This document shows, one piece after another, positions 35,130-46,200 of a stretch of 64,000 bases of DNA. Each line of letters starts with the position of its first letter. Positions within the stretch are counted from its first letter, which is position 1. A program made the position numbers and the translations under genes. Source of the stretch: Selaginella moellendorffii (taxonomy: Eukaryota > Streptophyta > Lycopodiopsida > Selaginellales > Selaginellaceae). The DNA lies in NCBI RefSeq assembly GCF_000143415.4, contig NW_003314349.1:254563-318562 (forward strand), given 5' to 3'. The notes under the pieces were generated by a model. It was not told where the DNA came from, did not search any database, and saw nothing but the letters and a program-made list of their open reading frames with translations.

Positions 35130-35990
35130 TTTCTCCTCCTCCACTCCCTCTCCTCCCCGCCCAGCGCCGCCGCGCCCAGCGCCCCTGCACCCACGCCACG
35201 CCAAGCACCGCCACGCCCAGCACTACTGCGCCCACACCACGCCACGCTCAGCACCGCCACTGCCCAGGGCTGCCAAGCACCGCCCATTGCCATGCCACGC
35301 CCAGCGCAGCGCTGCCTAGGTCCACCGCTGCCCAGCACCGCCGCTGCCATGCCGCCGCTGCCTAGGTCCGCCGCTGCCCAGCACCGCCGCTGCCATGCCA
35401 CCGCTGCCGTTCTGCCGCTGCCCAGCATCGCCCACACCATGCCATGCCACGCCAGTGCTGCGCTACCTAGGGCCACCGCTGCTGCCAAGTGCCCAGGCCG
35501 GGCATTTGGCTGGGCACTCCGCCTGGGCCGGCCATGGCAGGCCGGTACGCCGGCAAACCAGTGCCAGAGCAAACTGCCCGTGCCAAGTCCGCGCAGGCCG
35601 GCCAAGGTGCTTGGCCGGCAAAAGCGCCAAGTGCTTGTGCCAAATGCCCACGCTGGGCATTTGGCACGAGCCAGCCAAGTCCAAGCGCCAAGGCCAACCG
35701 CCCGCGAGCCAGCCTTGGAGCTTGAGGTGGGCCGGTTCGCCCGGGCATTTGGCCCGAGCCGGCCTTGGCACTTGGAGGCGGACCGGCGCCCGCACCAAGT
35801 GCCAAGGCCAACCGCCCATGAGCCGGCCTTGGCGCTTGGAGGTGGGCCGGTTCGCCAGCGAACCGGCCCGCCTCCAAGCGCCAAGGCAAGGTTCTCGGGC
35901 AGTTGGCCTTGGCATGGGCCGGCCAAGGTGCTTGGGGGCGTCCCAGTTCGCCGGCGAACCAGCGCCTGCACTGAGCCCACGCCCTGTTCC
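35130..35990. repeat. GC-rich degenerate repeat filling intron 1 of the methyltransferase gene
   Basis: The intron (35,122-36,035, GTAAGT...TTTCAG) contains very GC-rich sequence in an AT-rich setting. The first half repeats variants of CAGCACCGCCGCTGCC. The second half repeats variants of GGCGCTTGGAGGTGGGCCGG and GTGCCAAGGCCAACCGCCC in both orientations. Long frames on both strands here are by-products of the composition. Confidence 0.6.
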
Positions 35991-36186
35991 CCTCTTATGC
36001 ATTTATAATTTATAATGTTTTTTTTTTTTTTTCAGAAACGGAAGCAACTACAAAAGGAGAGGGATGTTGGATCAAAGAGATGACATGAGGAAGATGAGAT
36101 CCAAGACGACAATCAAGTTGACATTTAGATAGAGATTTCCACAGCGACAACTCTACCATCTTCCCAACCAGATAGCTCCAATCCAC

Positions 36187-36395
36187 ATGCACCCCCACCA
36201 TTGCCATCGATGCCACCACCACCATTACCACCGCCACCACCTTCACCACCATTACCACCACCGCCACCTTTACCTTCATCACCACCATTACCACCACTGT
36301 CATCACCACCATTACCATCACCACCATTACCACCACCACTGTCATCACCACCATTACCACCACCACCGCCACCATCATCACCACCACCAACGCAA
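36187..36395 (+). repeat. ACC/CCA trinucleotide tract within the coding exon
   Basis: An imperfect (CCA)n/(CCACCATTACCA)n microsatellite that encodes the proline-rich segment of the methyltransferase fusion protein. Minus-strand glycine/valine-rich frames here are shadows. Confidence 0.8.
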
Positions 36396-39300
36396 CCATT
36401 GTCATCACTACCATTGCTGCCACAACCACAAATGCCACTACTCTTAACATATTCACAAAATATGGCAGAAACGGAGCAGTGCCCAAGTGCGCTTGATGCC
36501 GGTGTTGGGCCAGAGTCAGGGGCTAGATCTGATAATGGTGCTACTGGAGGTGTAGCTGAAGCTGAAAGAGAAGTGGAGCTACCTGAACACATTGTCGACA
36601 AGCGCTTCCAAGAGACAGTTTTGAGAACTAAAGAGAAGGCCATTCACACGACTCTAAAGTCTCTCAAGTGGGAAGGCCCGGGGCATATGATCTGAGAAAT
36701 CCCACTATGTCGATTCACTCAGACAAGCATCGTTCGGTCTGCTTCACCGCACTTCGTCAACATGGACATCTATAGTTTGTACAAACAAAATGGCCTTGGG
36801 ACAAGCATAGGTATGTTCCTTGTTTCGGTCTTCAAGCCAGGAACGACAAATACCCTCTCGGTGTCACTGGAAATCGAGAGGGATTGGGATGACATTTGGA
36901 AAATGAAGTCCCGCGAATTTGACATCAAGCTTATGAGCCATCCTGAGACTCAACAATTTGTGGGGAAAATGTTCTACATTATCAATGGGAATCATCGCTG
37001 GTGCGCGTGGATGAAGTGCATTCGAGAATGCTTCCGAGATGATCCTGTCTATCACATCAATGTTCTGGTTGGACATGTACACGCGAGAGGATCTCTAGAT
37101 GTGGCAAGGCTTGTGATAGCTTGCCACAAAATTAATGCGTAAGTACCTCTCCCTCTTCACTTTTAACAATTTGTGTTTTGCAGGCTGGGACAGTTTGCAG
37201 TGCAGAAACAAAGCCTAGTACATGATATCGAGTAGATCCGGTTTCTTGCCAATCTCGACGAGGATGCAGTCCGCAGCCACTATGGTGATGATTTAGCATC
37301 ACTTATTCGGCATCAACGAAGTCGTCAGGATGCCAATAGATGGTACAAGAATCCAGTGGCTTTTATGACAGCTGTGTGGAGTAAGGTATGTTCTTTCAAG
37401 TATACTTCTTATCATAGAATGTTTATGTTGTCTTCAGCCATTGGTGAAGGTTAAGCAAGATGCATATGCACAGTCGCATCGAGCTGAAAATGATCAAGAA
37501 CTCTTAGAGCATTTAGCTGCAATTGACAAGAAAATCAACAACACAAAGAAGACAAAGGTAAAAAAATTACTTAGTGTGGCTGACCCTCGACGCCCAAAGG
37601 AGTGGTTCGATATTATAACAGAGATTGCTTGTCATGAAAGTAAGTATTGTTTGTGTTTACATGAAGGTTCTCACAAAAGTTATTTTTTAGTGGGCAAGAC
37701 TCCATATGAGATTATTTACAACATCTCAAAGTCAAAGCTTACATATGAGGAATAGATACACATTCTGAACGACCTCAATAGCAGACTCAGGGAAGGAGAA
37801 AAAGGTTTGGACAGTATGATGGAGACTGTGATGAGGAGGACCGTCTACATTTCACAAACTGTATATGAAGGGGAGATGTTTCTAGTGCCTTTCATAGGGG
37901 ATGATCCTGAGCAACTTCCATTTAAGGACTTCGTCACCATTGAGCTTACAAAACTCGGAGAGGACTGGCTGCCAAAGAAGGCCACAAGCACGACTCCATT
38001 TGATAAACAACTTGGCCAACCTTACTTCATGCGTCGAGCGGCTTTCAGGTAACATACAATTTCTCAACTATACTCAATTGTTTATATTCTATTATAGGTA
38101 TCTCCAATATAGAGGCGTTCCTCTCGAAACACCGGTATGCACACGCCTCCTGAGGCATGGTGTGAGAGATGGAGGCATGTACCCGACAACAATGAAGTTT
38201 CTAGCAGCAATAAAGCGCGCTTGTCCTTGGGAATTGGAGATGCCAGATTATGAACCAACCCACCATGAGGCTGCAAGAGGCAACAATGATGACGAAGAGA
38301 ATGTCGACCCTGTTGGTGCCAATGGCGAGCAAAGTGAAGATGGTGGCGAGAACGAGATTCTTCGAGACGAAGTCGAGCAAGAGAACCAGAACGTCCAAGA
38401 AGTTCTACCTCGACGAAAGCGTGCAAATCCATATCTGGAGGAATTAGTCAACAGTGATGATGATCGTCCAAGACGTCCCCGTAACCGAGGAACTTCTCGA
38501 GGTATATTTCTTTTAATTCTCTCATTTTCTTAGTTCCTCAAAATGGTTGCAGCAAAAACTGTCGGGAGTAACTTCATTCCAGCTCGTCTTGATGCTCGAG
38601 AAGAGGACTTGGAGGAACTTACATCTACCACACGCCACATGACGGTATGTAAATTTTTCTTAAGTTCACATCTTATCTTTGTCTTCTCCCCCTAGATTCG
38701 CCCTGTATCTCCAGTGGTATTCCGTGGTGAAGTTGGGATCTTTATTGGCTCTTATAGTTCATTGATGGCATTTTTTGAGGAAGATGCTGAGAATATGGCT
38801 ATCCGGCAAAAGTGGGAGCACTTTTGTCAGAAGATCCATAGGCGACCGCTCAAGAGCACAAACTTCATGCTCTTTGATATGCCAGATGGTCTTCCAGACG
38901 CTAATGGTGATGTCCCAAGCTGGAACAACCTAACTAAAGACCACTTGAAGGATGCATTCCTTTTGGCAGCAATTCTCCTTCACACAACTGGTCAAGTAGC
39001 CTTCATTCTCCCGAATGACCCCCATTGGATGTCCTGCCTTATGAGGTATGCAACTCGAGTCAACTTCAAGAGGTTCTCTTCCGGATGCATCATGGATAGT
39101 GTTGGGGTCGAGACCAAAGGTGTCCTAGGCATGCCAGAGAAGGTAAGAAATCATTTTCTGTTTTGGTTGTCTCTAAAGTTTTATTATTCAGGTTATGATG
39201 TGGACCTACCATGTGTTCTGCAGAAAAGAAAATGACGGTTTTCGTGATAGCGAGCGTGCTGCAAGGGTTTTGCCAGGGTATGATAGCTTTACTGACATCA

Positions 39301-39755
39301 TACCAAATCTCATAGACGACGACATCCGCAACACATTGTCTGGGTATCGGTTCCGATCTCCATCGGTGATGCATGTCCTACTTGAGCTTTATTGCCCAAC
39401 TAGGGGTGTTGTCATCAATTGCACAGCAGGTAGTGGTTCGATGGTCGAAGCAGCACGTGACTCTGGTAGATCGGTGTTTGCGATTGAAGAATATAAGTTC
39501 TTCAAACGCCATCTTCGAGGTTTTCGTCCTTCTCTATCAGTTGCTTCTAGAAGGTAATTTATGATGTTTTAAAAACTTATAAATAATATATATTTAATTT
39601 TCTAGAAGTCTTCCTAGGTATGTATGGCACATCATATGCAATGTGTAAATTGAGGAGTGGTATGAAAAATCTATTTATTAATGATACATTAAAAGACAAT
39701 TGAATGCATCCACTTGCAAAGAAAGATGTGTCACATGTCAATGTGATAATGATTG

Positions 39756-39852
39756 TGACACTGATAGTGTCAGTGCAGCAGATAGCGACAGTGATAGTGT
39801 CAGTGACAGAGACAGTGTCAGTGTCAGAGATGACAAAGTTACAGTGTCAATC
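39756..39852 (+). repeat. Cluster of AGTGTCA/TGACACT motifs after the methyltransferase gene
   Basis: About 200 bp beyond the methyltransferase stop, AGTGTCA occurs five times and its complement TGACACT once within about 100 bp. The first pair forms a perfect 7-3-7 inverted repeat at 39,756-39,772 (TGACACTGATAGTGTCA). The layout is iteron-like. Whether any protein binds it is unknown. Confidence 0.55.
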
Positions 39853-39979
39853 TGTCAAATTTCATAATTACTAGTATTATCAGTTTATTATCTATAGGTA
39901 ATACAATTTTGTTAATAAAAAAAAGGCGAGGGGCGGATGAATAATATCATAGTGTAAGAATTATTAGTGGCTGGAATTT

Positions 39980-40528
39980 TCAGTAGGATGGCCTAAAAAT
40001 ACCATATTCAGCACTTGTGGATGTAGTATCTACTAACGGAATATTGTTCCTCACCATGAAATGATAATGATTGTGTGTTCTTAACTCTTTCTTGATTTTC
40101 TTATACATCCATTTATACACACCTTCCACACTAGTTCTTGGGCAGTTGTGACAGTGTTCTAGAAAAGTTTCTAAACCCATACAGCCTTCCGTTTTATCTA
40201 AATAAAAGTAGCAGATGGGACACTGGAGATAATATGTGTTCATTCTTTCAAAAGTTTCAACCATATCAGGAGCAAGATCTTGAAGAAACATCTGGCATCG
40301 CTCTTGAAGCACATGAGGCAATCCATCTTTAGTAGCAACATCTAAAACATTATCTGGAAGAGGGATCTCTTGTTCAGTCACACTTGGGGTTACAAAAGAA
40401 AAAGCCTCACAACAATTGATGTATGGAGGGAAGGGTGGAATGTTAGTAGAAGTTGGAGACGGAGGTGGAGACTCATATGAAATGCATGGGGGCCAAGTGC
40501 GAGTAGCAATAGCATTTTCCCTAGCCAT
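39980..40528 (-). CDS. Small CPIC zinc-finger-like protein, copy 1
   Basis: An uninterrupted 182 aa frame from ATG 40,528. I do not recognise the family. The N-terminus is proline-rich (SPPPSPTSTN). The centre has YYLQCPICYFYL and GLETFLEHCHNCP, placing Cys103, Cys106, Cys116, His125, Cys126 and Cys129 as a possible zinc-binding C2HC-like unit. A basic segment, WMYKKIKKELRTHN, follows. A diverged tandem copy lies 260 bp downstream on the same strand, and conservation is concentrated in the Cys/His centre and the C-terminal SAEYGIFRP, which supports it as a real gene of the 20 kb element. Function is unknown; DNA or protein binding is possible. Confidence 0.55.
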   Translation of the reverse strand: MARENAIATRTWPPCISYESPPPSPTSTNIPPFPPYINCCEAFSFVTPSVTEQEIPLPDNVLDVATKDGLPHVLQERCQMFLQDLAPDMVETFERMNTYYLQCPICYFYLDKTEGCMGLETFLEHCHNCPRTSVEGVYKWMYKKIKKELRTHNHYHFMVRNNIPLVDTTSTSAEYGIFRPSY

Positions 40529-40786
40529 TCCTACACTCTAAACAAACTAAAATTTCAATGTTGAAAGCATCCCTTGTTGGTATTTATACTAAGAAAAGAT
40601 CTAGGGGTTTTTGAAAGTTTAAATTGTCAGTCTCAAAAATGGGACTTCAGAATTATAACAGTGTCAGAACCACTTGTATATATAATAATATCTTTATACA
40701 TGTTAGAATAATATCATTCTCGAAAATATAAGATTCTCCACTTTACTCATAAAGAATTAACCTTTTGAAAAAATTATGCATGACTT

Positions 40787-41341
40787 TCACATTACATTAA
40801 AAGGTGGCCTAAATATCCCATATTCAGCCCTTACTGATGCAGTGTTCACCAATAGAATATTGTTCTCCACCATGAAATCATAATAGCTGTGTGTTTTTAA
40901 TTCTTTCTTGATTTTTTTATACATCCACGCGTGCACACCTTCCAAACCCGCTTTTGGGCATTTGCGACAATGCTCAATAAAATTTACCAAACCCATGCAA
41001 CCATCTGTCTTGTTTAAATAAAAGTTGCATATAGGACACTGAAGATAATATGTATCTACATTAAGCTCCCCTGCCATATCTGGAGCAAGATCTTGAAGAA
41101 AATATTGACATCACTCTTGAAGCATTGGAGGCAATCCAACTTTTTTAACAACATCATAAGAAAGGAGTTCTTGTTCAGTTGCACTCGAGGTCGCAAATGG
41201 AAGAGCCTCACAACAGCCCTCAAAATGAAAAAGAAGATTGTTGCGTAGAGGTGAAGGTGGATTATTGGTTGAGATTGGAGATGGAGGTGGAGACTTATAT
41301 GAGAGGCTTTCGGGACCAAAAGTAAACTTCTTCCTAACCAT
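40787..41341 (-). pseudogene. Small CPIC zinc-finger-like protein, copy 2 (one stop)
   Basis: Diverged paralogue of 39,980-40,528. Starting at ATG 41,341 (MVRKKF), the frame runs to 40,787 with one internal TGA at 41,111-41,113, where copy 1 has an Arg codon (QERCQMF). CPICNFYL, FIEHCRKCP, MYKKIKKELKTHS and RAEYGIFRPP are all retained. The stop is one C-to-T change from CGA. An in-frame ATG also lies slightly upstream at 41,353, but 41,341 aligns with the start of copy 1. Confidence 0.55.
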
Positions 41342-41521
41342 TGCAACACACAAGAAGAATTAAACTTCCTAGCAATAAGAATTCTCTCATTAATATACTA
41401 TATTTCAATATCGGGAATGATGTTTTATTATGACATGACACTATATTGAATGATAATTGTCAGTCTTAGTAATTACAACCTACTATAAGAGACAAGTGGC
41501 TATAGGGTTTCAGAAGCTAAA

Positions 41522-42071
41522 TGTGAGACACAAAATCCCTAGGCCGAGCCGGAAGGGCGCCACGTGGTAGTGGCCGAAGCGAGAGCCAAACGAGCGTAAC
41601 ACGTTTGGACCAAAAGCTCCGACTTGAAAAGTCAAGAGCGGGAGTGGAACTCCCAACGAAGTGCTCAAGGAACGAGCACGAAACGAGCCATAGGCGAGGC
41701 TCCAAAAAGGGACCCAAAAGGACCAACACATGACACGTGGAAGTGTCTAAGATGGAGTCCGATATGGAGTCCGAGATGGACCCGAAGTGGAGTCCGAGAT
41801 GGAGTCTGAGATGGAGTCCGAGATGGACCCGAGATGGAGTCCGAGATGGACCCGAGAAGGAGTCCGAGATGGAGTCCGAGATGGACCCGAGAAGGAGTCC
41901 GAGATGGAGTCCGAGATGGACCCGAGATGGAGTCCGAGGTGGAGTCCGAGGTGGACCCGAGGTGGACCCGAAATGGAGTCCGAGATGGAGTCCGAGATGG
42001 ACCCGAGATGGAGTCCGAGATGGAGTCCGAGATGGACCCGAGATGGAGTCCGAAGTCGAGACCGAGACCGG

Positions 42072-42115
<44 letters not shown>

Positions 42116-43223
42116 TCGGGACTGAGACCGAGCCCGAGGCCGAGGCCGAGACCGAGCCCGAGCCCGAGCCCGAGTCCGAGTCCGAGTCCGAGTCCGAGTC
42201 CGAGTCTGAGTCCGAGTTCGAGTTTGAGAGGGTGAAAGCCCAAAGCGTTCGTCTCCCAGACCCTGGGGGGTTTGGTGAGCTCCAAAAGTATAGTAGGGGG
42301 AGGACTGCAGTGGAGCCAGTTTGGCCAGGAAAGGCCAGTTTGGCCCAGGAAGGCCGGACCCAGTGTTGGGTGAGGAGCTGCCCACTGGGAAGTCCAAGAC
42401 TAGAGTGAACACGGACCGACAAGCGGGGTAGCTTGGTGAAGTGTTCAAGAGCCGGCTCTAGTTCCCCCGGGAGATCGACTGGCCGATGCTCCCAGTCCAA
42501 GTGTGGGTGGCACTACCTACTTGGATACCAGGTGTGGCTCAACGGAACCTCGCTCTAAGCCCATGGCTAGAGCACCTAAAGGCGATAGGTGGGGAGAGTA
42601 CCCAGGTGGCTCGCGTAAGGCCACGGTGTTCCGAAATGTTGTCCCAAAGGCCCAGACTGTGGAAAGGAAGAGGAGCAGTCCTCTGGAGCAGTGACCAAGG
42701 ACGCAGTCGTGTGGTGAGGAAGTCCCAGAGGACCGTGGGACTTAGTGGTCGGGCCTGTGGGCCTCGATCCAGTGGCAGTGTTGGCAAACACGGCCAAGGG
42801 CAGAAAGGGACTTAGTGGGGACTGACAGAGGGATATTGGGGAAGGCTAATCCCCATGTCAGTGGGCATCCTAAGGATGCTAAGGAGTGGATCTGGGATGA
42901 TCACTCATGGATGGATGGCCCAGTCTTTGAGTGACAGGACTGGGATGCAGGTGGTGTCAGACCATAGGTGTGACCAAGGTGAATGGGCATGGCCTTAGCG
43001 TAACGGGCCGATACGTCGGTGGTACCTTGGGGTGTCGATCATGGGATCGGACACGGGGAGCACTTGGACCAAGTGCTAAGGTTGAGTGGCATGGATGCCA
43101 TTCTCGGGGCTGGCAAGCCCCAAGTCCTGAGTTGGACTTATGGAGGTTGTGAATGAGACTCCTCCAAGTGGTCGGAGGTGTGGTTAAGTGACTAAAGTAA
43201 AATGGAAAAATTAGTCGCTTACA
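41522..43223 (+). repeat. 5' LTR of the LARD-like element
   Basis: Starts TGTGAGACACAAAATCCC and ends TTAGTCGCTTACA; 1702 bp. It includes the minisatellite at about 41,750-42,230. Confidence 0.88.
41750..42230 (+). repeat. GAGTCC / GACCCGAGATG minisatellite in the 5' LTR
   Basis: About 480 bp of units such as GAGTCCGAGATGGACCCGA give way to GACCGA hexamers and then GAGTCC hexamers. Long open frames occur on both strands because the unit length is a multiple of three and lacks stops. These are not taken as genes. Confidence 0.85.
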
Positions 43224-46200
43224 ACTTGGTATCGGAGCTGTTCCTTAGTCCGACTTTTATTGGTGCTCAAGTATATCACCACTAGTGTTGGCATCGGAAG
43301 GTCCGAGGAGTGGGCCTATCTTTGAGGAGTAGCAAGTCGGGAAGACATGGCTCTCCATTACAGTTCATGTGTGAACTTGTAGACAAGGTGGTGGATAGAA
43401 AAGGGCCAATAATGGAACGACTTTGGGATCTTGGGAACAGTGCAATGTTTTCCTCATTGAGTTGAGGATGTGATCCGGATGAGCATTTGCCTCAGCAAAT
43501 TGGCTAAGGTAGTTGTGGTAAACAACTATAGTTGGGATCATGGGAAAGATAGAGACTCCAAAACAATAAAGGAGTCACAAGATTGTCCTCGTATAGTTGA
43601 GGTTGGTGCTCATGAATGTGAGACCAGAGGTAATGACCGTGGGAGGTCAAGTATGGATGAGGACACGAGTCCTCGAAATGGTAGCCGGGGCTACCTCTAA
43701 TAAATGCTGGAACAACCCAAGGAGTTGGGGGTGTATTAAGTGGATGAGTTGGTATTCTCATCACATGGACAAGTAGTCCTAAGGGGCAAAGGTTGCCCCC
43801 AGAGAAAAAAATCAAGTGTCAGAGTAACACTTGTGAAAATAGTCCTTTTGAGTAGGACAGGAATGCAAGAAGTGTATTCCAGTGAGCTAGTGCCTCACAA
43901 GTAGGACCTTACGGGTCTGTGGATTAACCAAGTCCAAAACTGCTGGATGACTCAAGTAGAGTCAAGGGATGGTCCTAAAAGGACCGATGGAAGCATTTGG
44001 ACTGAGGTGTGTTGTACCCCACAAAGGATGGGGGGGGGATCATAGGATCCAAGGATGAGAACAGAGGGTATCTCATCGATGGCAAAATGTGCCATGCTAA
44101 AGTCGTGGGAAAAGTGTTCCCAAAAAGAAAACAACTTTGACACAAAGTTGTGTGTGACCTCTATGATGCAGTGCTAACAGATGGTTGGCATGAGAAAGAG
44201 TGGTATTGGTCTTGGCAAAGACTTAGACACAAAGAAAAAGTGTCATAGAGGTAGGCTCGTGGAGCCGATGGTGTGAAGACACCAAATATGCCAAGGTGTG
44301 ATACCTTGAGGCTAGGTTGGTGGGTTCATGAGAACCCCTTGCCAAGGGAATCCCAATAGAAATGGGAATGGCATAGCCTAAGTTGCAGAGCATGCAGTTG
44401 GAGTGTGGTGACCCAGATAATGATGGAGGTGTGGAAGCACCAGCAATGAGTTGTAGGACTTGACAACTACAAGGCAACTAAGCAAGAGGTGCAAAATAAT
44501 TGGTTAAACGGGTAGAAGGTAGCTACCCAAGCCTTCTTAATGGCATAGGGAAGTTGGATATACCCTTACGGGGGATAATTGTTTATGTTGCGATATAGTA
44601 AGTCAATGTCATAAAAGGAAATACTCATTGTCAAGGAAGCCGTCATTGGGACACCCGAACACTCTAGAACACCAGGAGGTGGTGTTTGATGTCGCGAGGG
44701 CAGTAGATAAGGCCCAAGGGACTAAGTCCCTAGCGAATGATGGATAGTAGGTGCTATCCAAATGTCCAAGGTGGCAGAGACAGGAGAAGACTGTCTACTC
44801 GAATTGGACAAAGCCAAAAGTGGAATTTTGGCAAGGCTAGCGATGGGCATACAAAGGCCCGTAAGCAACAACGTAATCCCGGTGTGTGGGATTATAAGGT
44901 GAGCATACCTGGATTGAGGAACCACTCCCTAGGCTATCGAGTAGGTTCATCCCTAAGAATACTTGCTAAGGCATGATAGAAAGTGCAAAGCTATCCTCCT
45001 GGTCTGGAGGAGAATGACCGAAGGAAAGGTGTGAAGCCAAAAGCAAAAAGTAAGGGGATAGAACCGAACTATAGGAATCAAAGGGCATAACCAAAGTGGT
45101 TATGCCAGTTGGGAGTGGAGAATCAAGTGGGGGCTCGAGGGTGTTGCCGCTAGCAACCGTGATGCCATGGAGAGTCTAAAATATGGAATTGTCCATGTTA
45201 GACTATATGGTAATTGGAAAGCTTGCCAAAAAGGGGGGGCCTTAGCAAGCTAAGGGACAGAGTTCCTTCAAATTTCCCAAAGAGGATTCTAGGTAGCTTA
45301 GTACCTAGAAAGGCCAAGTGTAAATGGTTCAAGGAACGCGCGAAATCAGAGTGGCGCAGCAGAAGCGTGGTCTTGAAGCTTGCCATGAGGCAAGGCTATC
45401 AAGGTTAGGGAAGTAGTTCCCGAGTGTTCAAAGAAAGGGCTTTGAACGAAAGTCGATGGTCAAGGACTTTCACGCTTATGCATGAACCATGTTACAGTGG
45501 TCGGAGGACTTGCCAAGCAAGACTGGCAAGTCGGGGGAACAAATACCCTGTTGAAGGTGATAACTTCAAAAAGGGTGGGCCATGGGGCCAAGCATGGAGG
45601 AGTCCATGCATGATCACAGACTTGTCAAGTGAGAGGACTTGGCAATGTGGAGGAACTAGGTTCCTAAGCTGTGATCTGAAGTGCGCTTTAAATATAGGTT
45701 GGTGCACCGGTGTGGGGAGTCATGCCAGGCATCCGGTGTGATGCCGTCCGTAGATGCATATACGGAGGTTGGGTTTGAGTCCCGACCCTCTAGTGCTTGG
45801 GTTCGAGTCCCAAATCACTAGGGCGTGGTGATGGTTTGGAATATGAGGACACTCATATTTCGGTGGTCATGGACTCTCAGTGGGGAGACTGGTTTGGGCA
45901 CACCGCCAAGCGAGGGATGCCTCGGAGTCGTGATGCACGGTTAGATTGCTTAGTGTGAAAGCTCGGCATATCTAACTTGAACACTTTGGTGCACGTGGCA
46001 CCAAGGACGTGGTGAGTGAGATGGGGACACCTAATCTCAGTTGCTATGGACCCTTGGCCGGAAGGGCTGGCTTGGGCGCACCGCCAAGTGTGGGGGATGC
46101 CCCCGGGGTCGTAGTTAACAAGTTAAAGGTCTGGAAGACCTAGTACCTATTGGCAAACCTGTTAAGGTGCCGAGGTGAGATCACTAGGTGATCTTGTGGC

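Larger units (their letters stand above)
35110..39557 (+). pseudogene. ParB-like / DNA N4-N6 methyltransferase fusion gene, decayed
   Basis: Nine exons join in frame: 35110-35121, 36036-37138, 37184-37385, 37438-37639, 37691-38048, 38098-38501, 38553-38644, 38696-39142 and 39192-39557, equal to 1061 codons. The start reads MPPR|KRKQ, basic and nuclear-signal-like, followed by a proline run. A ParB/sulfiredoxin-type motif, IINGNHRWCAW, is at about 319-329. An acidic linker with RRKR follows. The last two exons carry a methyltransferase fold: FMLFDMPDG (motif IV position, about 852; the usual DPPY is altered), a following strand (QVAFILPND), then NCTAGSGSMVEAA (motif I, about 1016) and GRSVFAIEE. 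Motif IV before motif I is the beta-class order. Five in-frame stops are present: TGA 36081, TAG 36126, TGA 36693, TAG 37233 and TAG 37753. I infer a former transposon-borne DNA modification enzyme. Confidence 0.7.

Noticed and set aside
35057-36015. Several 140-307 codon frames on both strands, Ala/Pro/Arg-rich
   Set aside because: They fall in the GC-rich degenerate repeat within intron 1. No motif is present and the frames change arbitrarily between repeats.
36693-36695. TGA in the methyltransferase frame as an intron boundary or recoded codon
   Set aside because: No GT...AG pair around it keeps the frame, and there are four other stops of the same kind in the gene. Decay is the simpler explanation.
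41517-42500. Long reading frames on both strands (over 200 codons) rich in ESEM/DSDS/RPRP patterns
   Set aside because: They lie in the LTR minisatellite, whose units are mostly multiples of three without stops. All frames stay open by composition, and the same occurs in the second LTR.
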